Shown: positions 1 to 7,498 of the stretch, one piece after another | Numbering within the stretch: position 1 is the stretch's first letter | How the letters are laid out: each line of letters starts with the position of its first letter | Source of the DNA: Acidobacteriota bacterium | GTDB lineage: Bacteria > Acidobacteriota > Terriglobia > Terriglobales > Acidobacteriaceae | Direction of reading: 5' to 3' | Length of the DNA: 12,539 bases | Assembly: GCA_021780095.1 (NCBI GenBank) | Contig: JAJXZK010000340.1 | Coordinates: forward strand, 1-12,539 | The notes under the pieces: generated by a model | Database searches by the model: none | What the model saw: the letters and a program-made list of their open reading frames with translations, nothing else | What the model was told of the DNA's origin: nothing | Program-made: the position numbers and the translations under genes

Positions 1-1071
1 CGCCAGGGAAGCGATCAGCGCCCCTAGGCTGTAGAGATAGCTGACGCCGACACCCAGACCGATCAGGGTAAACATGTTCAGGTTCCAGCTACGCAGGGAA
101 TTCCATCCGCGAACCAGAAACGGCCAACCGCACCACAACACCACCGGCGTGGCCACCGCAAACTGGACCCACCCGAGCGCGGTCTCTCCTAGAAGGCTCG
201 CGATCGGATGGGACGCGAGGAATTCATCCACCATAATTGCCAGCAAAGGAATTGTCAGGGCCGTCGCGATCCAGAAGCGTCGCCGCATGTCGTCCAGTTC
301 CGGATTTGTTTCCTCGACCGTCACCGTGCGAGGTTCAAGAGCCATGCCGCAGATCGGGCAGCTACCAGGCTCCGGACGCACAATCTCCGGATGCATGGGG
401 CATGTGTACTCGGTGCGTGTGTTGTTCAGGGCGATCTGCGCGGGTTCCAACGCCATGCCACAAATCGGGCACGCGCCGGGCTTGCTCTCGTGCACTTCGG
501 GGTCCATCGGACAGATATATTCGAAGGCCGGGCTTGCTGCCGTTTTGGAGGCGGGCGGGATGACCGCCGCCGCAGGCTTGGGAGTCCCCGTCAGTGTTAC
601 CAACGCGGGTGCCGGCGGATGTAAATACTTTTCCGGGTCCTGCACGAATTTGTCGTGACATCCCTGGCAGCAAAAATAATATGTCGTTCCGTTGTGGGTT
701 GTGTTTGCTTTGGCCCTCGCAGGATCGACCTTCATGTGGCAGACCGGATCGATCGCCAGCGCCAGCTTCAAATATCCGTCAGGGTCGGCGGTAAACTTCG
801 CCACGCAGGATTTTCCGCAGAAGAAATATGTCTTGCCATTGTGTTCGACCTGCCCCGCCGCGTGCGCCGGAGACACTCTCATCCCGCACACTGGATCGAT
901 TTCTGTTGGCGTGTATCGCTCGGGATCCGAACGAAATTTTGCGGCACAAGAGTCGCAGCAGAAAAAGTAGTTTTTCCCGGAATGTTCCACCGATGCGGCT
1001 GCCTTATCGGGAGAAAACTGCATCCCGCAGACAGGATCTTTCACCGTTCCTAATAGCGTCAGCTCAGCCAT
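1..1071 (-). CDS. copA: Copper/heavy-metal-translocating P1B-type ATPase, N-terminal part (runs off the left edge)
   Basis: The frame reads without a stop from ATG at 1071 to base 1 (357 codons) and continues outside the window. Three YHS modules come first (about residues 11-53, 58-101 and 108-150), each of the form DPVCxM...YFFC/YYFC..C..KF..DP..Y. Two heavy-metal-binding modules follow (about 185-211 and 222-248) with YICPMDPE or YTCPMHPE and CPICGMALEP. Then come the first membrane helices of the P1B transporter (about 265-281, 297-319 and 331-355), including the WVQFAVATPVVLWCGWPF and NMFTLIGLGVGVSYLYS signatures typical of CopA/CopB-like pumps. The family exports Cu(I) or related metals from the cytoplasm with ATP. 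No classical HMA domain (GMxCxxC) is present; the YHS/HMBD array replaces it. The phosphorylation (DKTGT), CPC and hinge motifs lie outside the window, so metal specificity is not proven. The ribosome-binding site is weak (ACGGGAC just before the ATG). A candidate promoter and operator lie at 1125-1168. Confidence 0.9.
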   Translation of the reverse strand, partial: MAELTLLGTVKDPVCGMQFSPDKAAASVEHSGKNYFFCCDSCAAKFRSDPERYTPTEIDPVCGMRVSPAHAAGQVEHNGKTYFFCGKSCVAKFTADPDGYLKLALAIDPVCHMKVDPARAKANTTHNGTTYYFCCQGCHDKFVQDPEKYLHPPAPALVTLTGTPKPAAAVIPPASKTAASPAFEYICPMDPEVHESKPGACPICGMALEPAQIALNNTRTEYTCPMHPEIVRPEPGSCPICGMALEPRTVTVEETNPELDDMRRRFWIATALTIPLLAIMVDEFLASHPIASLLGETALGWVQFAVATPVVLWCGWPFLVRGWNSLRSWNLNMFTLIGLGVGVSYLYSLGALIASLA

Positions 1072-1124
1072 ATGTCCCGTTCTGCAGTCACTCCCTCTGG
1101 AAAAGGAGGCTGCGTGGTCCGCGG

Positions 1125-1156
1125 AGGACATCGTCTCACACTATGAATGATGTCCT
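1125..1156. repeat. Inverted repeat (8-bp arms) overlapping the copA -10 region, possible operator
   Basis: AGGACATC (1125-1132) and GATGTCCT (1149-1156) are perfect inverted arms separated by 16 bases. The centre (about 1140) falls on the candidate -10 box of the copper ATPase promoter, a position where a repressor would block transcription. It does not fit a MerR-type operator, which sits between -35 and -10 in a long spacer. No T-run follows on either strand, so an intrinsic terminator for the upstream gene is less likely. Confidence 0.5.
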
Positions 1157-1168
1157 TGTGGACTTCAA
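1140..1168 (-). promoter_or_regulatory. Candidate sigma-70 promoter of the copper ATPase gene
   Basis: On the minus strand a -35 TTGAAG (1163-1168) is followed by a 17-base spacer and a -10 CATAGT (1140-1145); each hexamer matches consensus at four of six positions. The predicted transcript would start near 1133, giving a leader of about 60 bases before the ATG at 1071. It lies in the 133-base gap after the penicillin-binding protein gene, so the pump gene may be transcribed separately. Prediction by eye only. Confidence 0.35.
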
Positions 1169-1204
1169 GGGCCTTCTTAAATCCGCTATCCATTGGATGA
1201 GCAA

Positions 1205-3925
1205 CTACTGTGGCGGTTGCTGATTCTGCTTCGGTTGCTCGCTCTTGTTCGTGTCGTCATCCTTGAAGACGCCAAAGATCTTGCCGAAAAATCCCTTTTT
1301 CTTCTTTGCCGGCTCAGCCCGGTTCTGTTGTCCATTCTGCGCACTCGCTGGGTTATTTCCCTGCGGAGCGTTCGGCTGAACCACGTTCGCCGGGGGCGGA
1401 GAGATCAAAGGCGGATTGGTTCCTTTTTCTCCTAGCCCAAACATTTTTTGAAAAATGTTTCGCTGGTCGCCGTTGGGATGGTCGCAGGTCCCCGTCGGCT
1501 GCGTTCCATCCAGAAACGCCCCGGTATAGTCGTTGGGGCACGATGCGTCGGCAATCAGGTTCGTCGCTTTATCGAGCGTCACTTCAGTGACGCCGGCAGG
1601 AGGGTCAAAGAGTTGGGTGTCGGAGTACTGCGGCAGCTTCACTGCGTTCTTCATGAACTCTGCCCACATGGGCACCGCCGCCTGGGCGCCTTCAAGTTTT
1701 AAATCGGTGTAGTCGTCATTGCCGATCCAGATGACGCACAATAGATTGCTGGTAAAACCCGCGAACCACGCGTCGTGCTCGGTTCCGGTTTTGCCAGCGG
1801 CGGGCGCGGTAAATCCCAGTCCGCGCACCCGCTCCGCTGTGCCGTGATTGATGACGTCCTCCATCAGACTCAGCGTCAGATACGCCACGCGCGGATCAAG
1901 CACCGGTTTCGATATAGGAGCAAAATCGTCCACCACATCTCCCCCGGCTGTTCGAACCGAAGAGATCATGTTGGGTTCAATCCTGACTCCATTGTTAGCA
2001 AAGACGGTGTACGCAGCGGCTACCTGGAGCGGCGTAGCGCCATACGCGCCAATCGCCATCGACGGCGTTGCCTCCACGGAAGCGATACCGGCCTGGTGCG
2101 CCAATGCAGCCACATTGTCGAAGCCGACCATTTGACCCAGCGCGACGGTGGCGACGTTCTGCGACAACATTAGCGCGGTGCGCGCCGTAATCATGCCCAT
2201 CTGTTCATGTTTATAGTTATGTGGCGAATACTGTACGGAGCCATTGTCGAAATCGAAGGTCGTGTCGGCGTCGTTCAACATGGTGACGGACGTGAACACA
2301 CCCTGCTGGCCTGGCAAAGGCACTCCAGTGAGGCTGCTGTTGAATGCGGTTGCGTAGACAAACGGCTTGAACGACGATCCCATTGGCCGCTGGACGACAG
2401 CATGATTCAACTGGCTGGCGCCGTAATCACGTCCACCCACCAGTGCAAGCACCTGGCCGGTATGTGGGTTCACAGCGATCATCGCCACTTGAGGATAGGT
2501 GATGTTTTGGTTGGTCTGGACCAGCACACCCCTGCGAGTGCGATGTTCGTACCGCCGCCGCACCATTGCGTCCACGCTCTTCATTCCGTCTTCAACGGCC
2601 GCTGTGGCGATGCTCTGCAGGTCTGGATCAAGAGAGGTGTAGATGTGCAGCCCCTCACCGTTAATGTCGCGATCTCCGTAGCGCTCCGTTAGTTTCTTGC
2701 GCACCAGGTCGACAAAATACGGCGCCTCGCGCTCGTCCACGCTGAACGGAGTCAGACTCAGCGGCGCTGTCTTGGCCTCCTTCGCTTGTTGGCGCGTAAT
2801 CGAGTGGGTTTCAACCATGGAGTCCAGCACGATGTTTCGCCGGACAATGGCGCGGTGCGGATATCGATATGGCGACAGGCGGCTGGGTCCCTGAATCATG
2901 CCGGCCAGCAACGCGCACTCCGGCAGCGTCAGGTCGCGAATATTCTTGCCGAAATAGGCCTGGGCGGCTTCTCCAAAGCCGTTGATTGCAAAACTGCCTC
3001 GCTGGCCTAGCGGAACTTCATTGGCATAAATGGTGAAAATTTGCTTCTTTGTATAGCGATGTTCCAACTGGAACGCGATCGCGGTCTGAATGATCTTGCG
3101 TCTCCACTGCTTTTCCGGCGAGAGGAAAAAAAGCCGCGCCACCTGCATGGTCAGCGTGGAGCTGCCCTGGCTGTACCGCCGCGACCGCAGATCGGCAAAG
3201 AATGCGCCGAAGACCCGCGTGTAATCCACGGCGCCGTGCTCAAAAAAACGCCTGTCTTCGATGGACGTGACGGCAGGGACAAGATATTTAGGCAGCTCGT
3301 CATAGGTCACCAGGCGTCGCTTGCCGCGATCCTTATCGGAGAGTCCGGTAATTAGTTGCGGTTCCAGTTCGTACGCACTTAACTGCTCGCCGTCATCCGC
3401 CTTGATCGCCTTTACCACGCCCTTCGCCGTGTATACCGTCGCGCCATCCGGAGCATGGTACGACTGCGGCCCGGGCTGAATGTGGATGCTGCTCTCGGTT
3501 AGCGAGTAGGTTCCCAATTGCGACGGATGGGATTGGCCAACCGGACTATATCCCGCCTGATTCAGTTGATGCGCAATTTCTTGCACGCTATATTTCTGAT
3601 TCGGCCGAATCTCTGCCGGAGCCGCATAGATCTTCGCCGTATTCGCAAATAGCGGCTGGCGCAGGCGCTGTTCCACTACGTGTTCGTAGGCGTGATAGTA
3701 GTAGGCGAAAACGATGCCGCCCACCGCGCAGACCAACAAAACGCATGCCGCCAGTGCAAGCACCACTCTGATTTTCCAATCAGAGTGCCATTGCTTGCCG
3801 CCCCCGCGGCGGCTGGATCGCGTGCGTGGACGATTTCCGCCGCCGGTTGTGACGCGTGTCCTGCCGGCTCCGTTGGATGGAATGGGCCGCGATGTTGCTC
3901 GCGGCGGTCTCTCGGTTCCTGCCAT
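1205..3925 (-). CDS. mrcB: Class A penicillin-binding protein, PBP1b type (bifunctional transglycosylase/transpeptidase)
   Basis: This 906-residue protein polymerises lipid II and cross-links peptidoglycan on the outer face of the inner membrane. It has a basic, Gly/Arg-rich cytoplasmic tail (1-50), one membrane helix (about 53-75) and a UB2H-like region (about 95-175) as in E. coli PBP1b. The GT51 transglycosylase (about 205-375) shows EDRRFFEH (catalytic Glu223), QGSSTLTMQ (253-261), ANEVPLG (Glu303) and LLAGMIQGPSRLSPYR. The transpeptidase (about 475-760) carries SSFK (nucleophile Ser517), SQN (588-590) and KTGT (712-715). The C-terminus holds a Cys pair (796, 814), then a Pro/Asn/Gln-rich tail with a basic-hydrophobic stretch KKKKGFFGKIFGVFK (874-888). 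AGAGGA lies 3 bases before the ATG. It follows proS by 91 bases on the same strand. All catalytic residues are present, so it should be active. The mrcB symbol reflects the UB2H-like region; pbp1A/ponA-type naming is possible. Confidence 0.93.
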   Translation of the reverse strand: MAGTERPPRATSRPIPSNGAGRTRVTTGGGNRPRTRSSRRGGGKQWHSDWKIRVVLALAACVLLVCAVGGIVFAYYYHAYEHVVEQRLRQPLFANTAKIYAAPAEIRPNQKYSVQEIAHQLNQAGYSPVGQSHPSQLGTYSLTESSIHIQPGPQSYHAPDGATVYTAKGVVKAIKADDGEQLSAYELEPQLITGLSDKDRGKRRLVTYDELPKYLVPAVTSIEDRRFFEHGAVDYTRVFGAFFADLRSRRYSQGSSTLTMQVARLFFLSPEKQWRRKIIQTAIAFQLEHRYTKKQIFTIYANEVPLGQRGSFAINGFGEAAQAYFGKNIRDLTLPECALLAGMIQGPSRLSPYRYPHRAIVRRNIVLDSMVETHSITRQQAKEAKTAPLSLTPFSVDEREAPYFVDLVRKKLTERYGDRDINGEGLHIYTSLDPDLQSIATAAVEDGMKSVDAMVRRRYEHRTRRGVLVQTNQNITYPQVAMIAVNPHTGQVLALVGGRDYGASQLNHAVVQRPMGSSFKPFVYATAFNSSLTGVPLPGQQGVFTSVTMLNDADTTFDFDNGSVQYSPHNYKHEQMGMITARTALMLSQNVATVALGQMVGFDNVAALAHQAGIASVEATPSMAIGAYGATPLQVAAAYTVFANNGVRIEPNMISSVRTAGGDVVDDFAPISKPVLDPRVAYLTLSLMEDVINHGTAERVRGLGFTAPAAGKTGTEHDAWFAGFTSNLLCVIWIGNDDYTDLKLEGAQAAVPMWAEFMKNAVKLPQYSDTQLFDPPAGVTEVTLDKATNLIADASCPNDYTGAFLDGTQPTGTCDHPNGDQRNIFQKMFGLGEKGTNPPLISPPPANVVQPNAPQGNNPASAQNGQQNRAEPAKKKKGFFGKIFGVFKDDDTNKSEQPKQNQQPPQ

Positions 3926-3936
3926 TGTTCCTCTCG

Positions 3937-3973
3937 ACTGTCGTTGCCCGGTGGACTACTGTCGTTGCCGGTG
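3937..3973 (-). repeat. Short tandem direct repeat in the leader of the penicillin-binding protein gene
   Basis: ACTGTCGTTGCCCGGTG (3937-3953) is repeated as ACTGTCGTTGCCGGTG (3958-3973), one C shorter, with a 21-base period on the plus strand. Read on the minus strand, the two copies sit directly upstream of the AGAGGA ribosome-binding site (3929-3934) of the gene. They lie in the 91-base gap between proS and the PBP gene. They could be a duplication scar or a protein/RNA binding site; the sequence alone does not decide. Confidence 0.6.
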
Positions 3974-4016
3974 CGCGTGCAGGGCGCTTCATTGTATTCG
4001 CCGGCGGGTCGTTGGC

Positions 4017-5864
4017 CTATGTCAAAGCGCCCGGCGTGGCTGCCTGCACCCGTTCTTGAATCTGTTTTGCGGCGGATTCAAGCGGGATATCTTCGCTGCT
4101 CCTAGTGGACCGCGTAACCAACTCCACAATTCCGTCGACGGCTTTTTTTCCTACGTTCACCCGGAATGGAATTCCCACCAAGTCTGCATCTTTGAACTTT
4201 ACGCCGGCGCGCTCTTCGCGATCATCCAGCAGAACGTCCAGTCCGGCAGCGCTCAACTCGTCTGCCAGCTTTTCGCCGCTGGCTTTTAGACCGGCATCGC
4301 TCACGTTGGTAATCGTCACCACGACATCAAACGGCGCAATCGAGGGCGGCAGGGAGAACCCATTGTCATCGAAGCTTTGTTCCACGTTCGCGGTCAGGAT
4401 GCGCTCAATGCCGATGCCGTAGCTACCCATGATTGGGGTAACTTCTTTCCCGTTCGGATCCAGCACGCGCGCGCCCATGCTGTCCGTATAACGGTACCCA
4501 AGTTTGAAAATGTGTCCGATCTCCACAGCTTTGGCGACACGCAGCGGTGCGTTGCACGTGGGGCAACCTTCGCCCTCGTTCACTGCACGAACGCTGGCCG
4601 CGACCGTCCAGGTAAAATCCCGCTTCGGCGTTACATTGCGGAAATGGTAGTCCAGCTTGTTGGAGCCACAAATCATGTTACTGCGCTCCGACAGGGCTTC
4701 ATCCAGCACCACGACCATCTTCAACCTGTTGGCCGCCGCCCAGAACTGCTGCGTTCTGTTGGGTTGGAAGGTTGTGCTTTGCAATTCGGGCAGTAAGTTC
4801 GGCTCGACTGTCTGGGTCAACCCGACCGGCCCTAAAAATCCTCCCGGCGCCTTGAAGTAGATTGCCAGCTCCTCCGGCAGCATGGGTCGTAATTGTCCGG
4901 AACGCAGTAACCCCATCAGCTTGGTCTCGTTCACATTGTGATCGCCGCGCAAAAAGACGGCCACCGCCAGCCAAACTGGTTGGTCAGCCGCATCGCGCTT
5001 TTCCGCCATGTAAGCCACGCACTTGATGTCCTGGCTGGCACTCACCTTCATGAATGCGGTCACGTCCGCAATCGCGCCCATTCCCGGAGTATGGACCAGT
5101 TCCGGCTGACCATCGCCGGTCGGCGCCAGGTCTTCGGCAAACGACAATTGCGAGGTCGCTTTCTCTACGTTCGCGGCGTACCCGCAGGCTGCACAGCTGG
5201 CGATCAGGTCTTCTCCGGCATCCGTGTACACCATGAACTCCTGCGATTGACTGCCCCCCATCGCGCCGGAGTCCGCCTCGACCGCGACAAACTTCAGGCC
5301 ACATCGAGAGAAAATTCGCCGATAGACGGTGTCATGTTTCTGGTAGCTGGCATCGAGTCCCGCCGCATCGATGTCGAAGGAATAGGCATCCTTCATCAGG
5401 AACTGTCGCACACGGAGCAGTCCCGCCTTGGGCCGCGGTTCATCGCGAAACTTGGTCTGGATCTGATACCAGATCTGCGGCAGCTGTTTGTAGCTGCGCA
5501 GTTCTTTACGCGCGATTTCCGTCATCACTTCTTCATGCGTCATTCCCAGGCACAGGTCGGCGCCCTTGCGATCTTTCACGCGAAACATGTTGTCGCCCAT
5601 GCTGGTCCAGCGGCCGCTCTGCTCCCACAACTCGCGTGGCAGCAAAGCAGGCAGCAGAAATTCCTGTCCGATCGAGTCCATTTCTTCGCGCACGATGGCG
5701 ACGATCTTGTTGATCGAACGCTGCCCGAGGAACAGGTAGGAGTAGATGCCGGCGCCCAGCTGGCGGATGTATCCGGCGCGAACCAGAAACTTGTGACTGG
5801 CGACTTCGGCGTCTGCCGGGGCTTCACGAAGAGTGGGAAGAAAAAGCTGCGACCAGCGATGCAT
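4017..5864 (-). CDS. proS: Prolyl-tRNA synthetase (bacterial type with editing insertion)
   Basis: This class IIa synthetase charges tRNA-Pro in the cytoplasm. From the ATG at 5864 it has 615 residues, close to the usual 570-620. The N-terminus ([16 protein letters not shown]) aligns with the family start. Motif 1 lies around [11 protein letters not shown], motif 2 around TKFRDEPRP...LMKDAYSFD (about 137-164) and motif 3 at [11 protein letters not shown] (480-490). The INS/YbaK-like editing domain (about 230-400) includes [10 protein letters not shown]. Two CxxC pairs flank it (Cys224/227 and Cys434/437). An anticodon-binding domain (about 510-600) closes the protein, with [20 protein letters not shown]. 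An in-frame TTG at 5894 would add ten residues ([10 protein letters not shown]). I prefer the ATG because of family length, although AAGGA sits a rather long 14 bases upstream of it. It is the middle gene of a minus-strand run, 228 bases after kpsF. Confidence 0.95.
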   Translation of the reverse strand: MHRWSQLFLPTLREAPADAEVASHKFLVRAGYIRQLGAGIYSYLFLGQRSINKIVAIVREEMDSIGQEFLLPALLPRELWEQSGRWTSMGDNMFRVKDRKGADLCLGMTHEEVMTEIARKELRSYKQLPQIWYQIQTKFRDEPRPKAGLLRVRQFLMKDAYSFDIDAAGLDASYQKHDTVYRRIFSRCGLKFVAVEADSGAMGGSQSQEFMVYTDAGEDLIASCAACGYAANVEKATSQLSFAEDLAPTGDGQPELVHTPGMGAIADVTAFMKVSASQDIKCVAYMAEKRDAADQPVWLAVAVFLRGDHNVNETKLMGLLRSGQLRPMLPEELAIYFKAPGGFLGPVGLTQTVEPNLLPELQSTTFQPNRTQQFWAAANRLKMVVVLDEALSERSNMICGSNKLDYHFRNVTPKRDFTWTVAASVRAVNEGEGCPTCNAPLRVAKAVEIGHIFKLGYRYTDSMGARVLDPNGKEVTPIMGSYGIGIERILTANVEQSFDDNGFSLPPSIAPFDVVVTITNVSDAGLKASGEKLADELSAAGLDVLLDDREERAGVKFKDADLVGIPFRVNVGKKAVDGIVELVTRSTRSSEDIPLESAAKQIQERVQAATPGALT

Positions 5865-5909
5865 GGGTAGGGTCAATGTCCTTATCGTGTTCAATAGCTC
5901 AATCTGTTC

Positions 5910-5915
5910 ATTCTA
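5910..5915 (-). promoter_or_regulatory. Possible -10 element upstream of proS
   Basis: TAGAAT on the minus strand (5910-5915) matches the sigma-70 -10 consensus at five of six positions and lies about 45 bases before the preferred proS ATG. No good -35 hexamer is found 16-18 bases further upstream (CAGGAG there), so the call is weak. If used, transcription would begin near 5903, upstream of the alternative TTG start at 5894 as well as the ATG. Confidence 0.25.
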
Positions 5916-6092
5916 CTTGTTTCTGCGCCGGTCTCCTGCGCTTGCGCAGCGGTTGCACGTTGGATGCGCCTCCTGGCCCTTAGCGGCTACCCGAAACGGT
6001 CGGTCCACTGGTGTCGTGTTGGCGGAGCAGAGCACTCCGTAGCGCGCCGACTTCTGTGCGCTCCGGGTGAGAGAAGCAGTCCCGCGAGATAG

Positions 6093-7145
6093 CTAGAACA
6101 ACTCCGTGCCCCACAGATCGTGCAGGTGGATGACACCTTCGACCGTGCCCTCGCCATTCACAACGATCAGCGAAGTGATTTTGCGATCTTCCATGCGACG
6201 CAAGGCTTCAGCGGCAAACTCGTTCGCGGCAATCGTCAGAGGGTTGGGATGCATCGCTTCGCCCGCTGTCTTGGCCAGCGCACTCGCACCCTCCTTCTCC
6301 AGCAGACGACGCAAATCGCCGTCACTCAGCAGCCCCACCAGCTTTCCGTCCGCTACGACCGTGGTCATGCCCAGCCCTTTGCTCGACATTTCGTAGATCA
6401 CGTCTGTCATCGCCGTCTTCGGCGCAACCCGCGGCACGGCATCGCCAGAATGCATCAACTGCTCGACCCGCATCAGCCGTTTTCCCAGCTTTCCGCCCGG
6501 ATGAAGATTGGCGAAATCCTGCGCCCGAAAACCCTTGCGCGCAGAGATGGCAATCGCCAGTGCATCGCCCAAGGCCAGCATTGTTGTCGTCGAGGCCGTA
6601 GGCGCCAGACCCAGCGTGCAGGCCTCCTGTTCCACAGAACAATCCAGCACCACATCGCTGGCCTGGGCGAGGGTGGAATGCATGTCGCAACAGAAGCTGA
6701 TCAGCGCATCGCCGATGCGCTTCAACATTTCCAGCAGGCGAAGAATCTCTTCCGTCTCGCCGCTTGCCGACAGCGCAATCACCACATCGCCTTTGGCCAA
6801 CATGCCAAGATCGCCGTGATGCGCCTCGGCGGGATGCAGAAACAGGGCCGGGGAGCCAGTGGAACTGAGCGTAGCGGCAATCTTCTGCGCGATGATTCCG
6901 CTTTTGCCCATGCCGGTGACCACGACGCGACCGCCCGCGATGCCGCAGGCAATAATCAGATCCACTGCTCGGCCAAACTCCCTGACCATGCTGTTCGGGG
7001 AGGTAGCATCTGTTTCCAGTCGATCGGCCAATGCCATCAATGCCTGGGCCTCAATCCGAACCAACTGTGCCGGATCGACGCCGCCAGCGCTAATCCGCAT
7101 GCTGGACACGCGCGACATACTTTCGGATTTTTTCTGTGCTTTCAT
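6093..7145 (-). CDS. kdsD: Arabinose-5-phosphate isomerase, KpsF/GutQ family (SIS + two CBS domains)
   Basis: This 350-residue enzyme interconverts D-ribulose 5-phosphate and D-arabinose 5-phosphate, the first step toward Kdo for LPS or capsule. The SIS domain (about 45-215) shows TGMGKSG (77-83), HPAEAHHGDLGML (104-116), SASGET (126-131), LGLAPTAST (178-186) and FANLHPGGKLGK (211-222), all family hallmarks. Two CBS domains follow: the first about 225-285 with GLLSDGDLRR, the second about 297-348 with MHPNPLTI and GVIHLHDLW. Length is slightly above E. coli KdsD (328) because of a longer N-terminus; an in-frame ATG at residue 10 (MSRVSS, 7118) is an alternative start, and neither has a strong ribosome-binding site. 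A promoter-like sequence lies at 7228-7256. No other Kdo gene is adjacent. The paralogue GutQ has the same architecture, so kpsF/gutQ names are possible. Confidence 0.93.
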   Translation of the reverse strand: MKAQKKSESMSRVSSMRISAGGVDPAQLVRIEAQALMALADRLETDATSPNSMVREFGRAVDLIIACGIAGGRVVVTGMGKSGIIAQKIAATLSSTGSPALFLHPAEAHHGDLGMLAKGDVVIALSASGETEEILRLLEMLKRIGDALISFCCDMHSTLAQASDVVLDCSVEQEACTLGLAPTASTTTMLALGDALAIAISARKGFRAQDFANLHPGGKLGKRLMRVEQLMHSGDAVPRVAPKTAMTDVIYEMSSKGLGMTTVVADGKLVGLLSDGDLRRLLEKEGASALAKTAGEAMHPNPLTIAANEFAAEALRRMEDRKITSLIVVNGEGTVEGVIHLHDLWGTELF

Positions 7146-7227
7146 CGATATCCGCAGCAGAGAACTGAGTTAGAAGATACTGCATCGGGGCCGGGGAAGC
7201 CATCTTGCACGACGACGACGAGCAGGG

Positions 7228-7256
7228 CTAATACTGCCTTCATCTATATCGCTCAA
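7228..7256 (-). promoter_or_regulatory. Candidate sigma-70 promoter for the arabinose-5-phosphate isomerase gene
   Basis: On the minus strand, TTGAGC (7251-7256) is followed by exactly 17 bases and TATTAG (7228-7233), four of six matches in each hexamer. A start near 7221 would give a leader of about 75 bases before the ATG at 7145. The structured inverted repeat at 7261-7304 ends 5 bases upstream of the -35. Confidence 0.45.
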
Positions 7257-7260
7257 CACT

Positions 7261-7304
7261 TGCATATTACGAAAGTGTTCCGCCACTCGTAATGGAGGGA
7301 TGCA
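7261..7304. repeat. Long imperfect inverted repeat between divergent genes
   Basis: The arms pair as TGCAT (7261-7265) with ATGCA (7300-7304), ATTACGA (7266-7272) with TCGTAAT (7287-7293), and GTG (7275-7277) with CAC (7284-7286), around a six-base loop TTCCGC. The interruptions are an AA bulge (7273-7274) and an unpaired GGAGGG (7294-7299). Fifteen base pairs are possible. There is no T-run, so it is not an intrinsic terminator. Its place upstream of the kpsF -35 suggests an operator or a structured leader element. Confidence 0.5.
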
Positions 7305-7498
7305 CGATAGTTCAACATTGACGCAGAAATCTCTAGACAGCTTGCGCCAGAGACTTGTAATTTCTTGTTTGACTCTTGTCAGCAAACGGCCTTTTTTAGA
7401 GAAGTCATAACGAGCCGTGCTCGAGCGCCGAAAAACAATTTGCTCATTTTTCTGCCCTTGGCCGGCGAACCCGCCTCACTTCTCCAGCCTCGGAAATC

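Larger units (their letters stand above)
7146..7498. other. Divergent intergenic region between kdsD and the beta-helix protein gene
   Basis: This 353-base stretch separates the minus-strand isomerase from the plus-strand exported protein. It holds the kdsD promoter (7228-7256), the inverted repeat (7261-7304) and a short GAC-rich run (about 7207-7222). For the plus-strand gene, TTGACT at 7369-7374 is the best -35-like hexamer, but only a T-rich TTTTTA (7393-7398, spacer 18) stands where a -10 should be, so that promoter is unresolved. I see no tRNA, no convincing small gene and no terminator here. Confidence 0.5.

Noticed and set aside
1200..1221. AGCAAC/GTTGCT inverted repeat at the end of the PBP gene
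   Set aside because: Six-base arms, overlaps the stop codon and coding sequence, and has no T-run after it; likely chance.
4938..5870. Open 310-codon plus-strand frame antisense to proS
   Set aside because: Shadow of the synthetase gene; no domain, no ribosome-binding site and compositional bias typical of antisense frames.
6022..6040. Hairpin CGGAG-loop-CTCCG downstream of kdsD
   Set aside because: Only five or six pairs and no T-run on the minus strand, so not a supported intrinsic terminator.
6120..7292. Open 390-codon plus-strand frame antisense to the whole kdsD gene
   Set aside because: Its translation is His/Gln/Arg-rich with no recognisable domain, while the opposite strand encodes a complete, motif-perfect isomerase. 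High-GC codon bias explains it.
7300..7410. 36-codon plus-strand frame starting ATG after GGAGGG
   Set aside because: Spacing between the purine run and the ATG is essentially zero, the product has no recognisable feature, and it overlaps the inverted-repeat arm.
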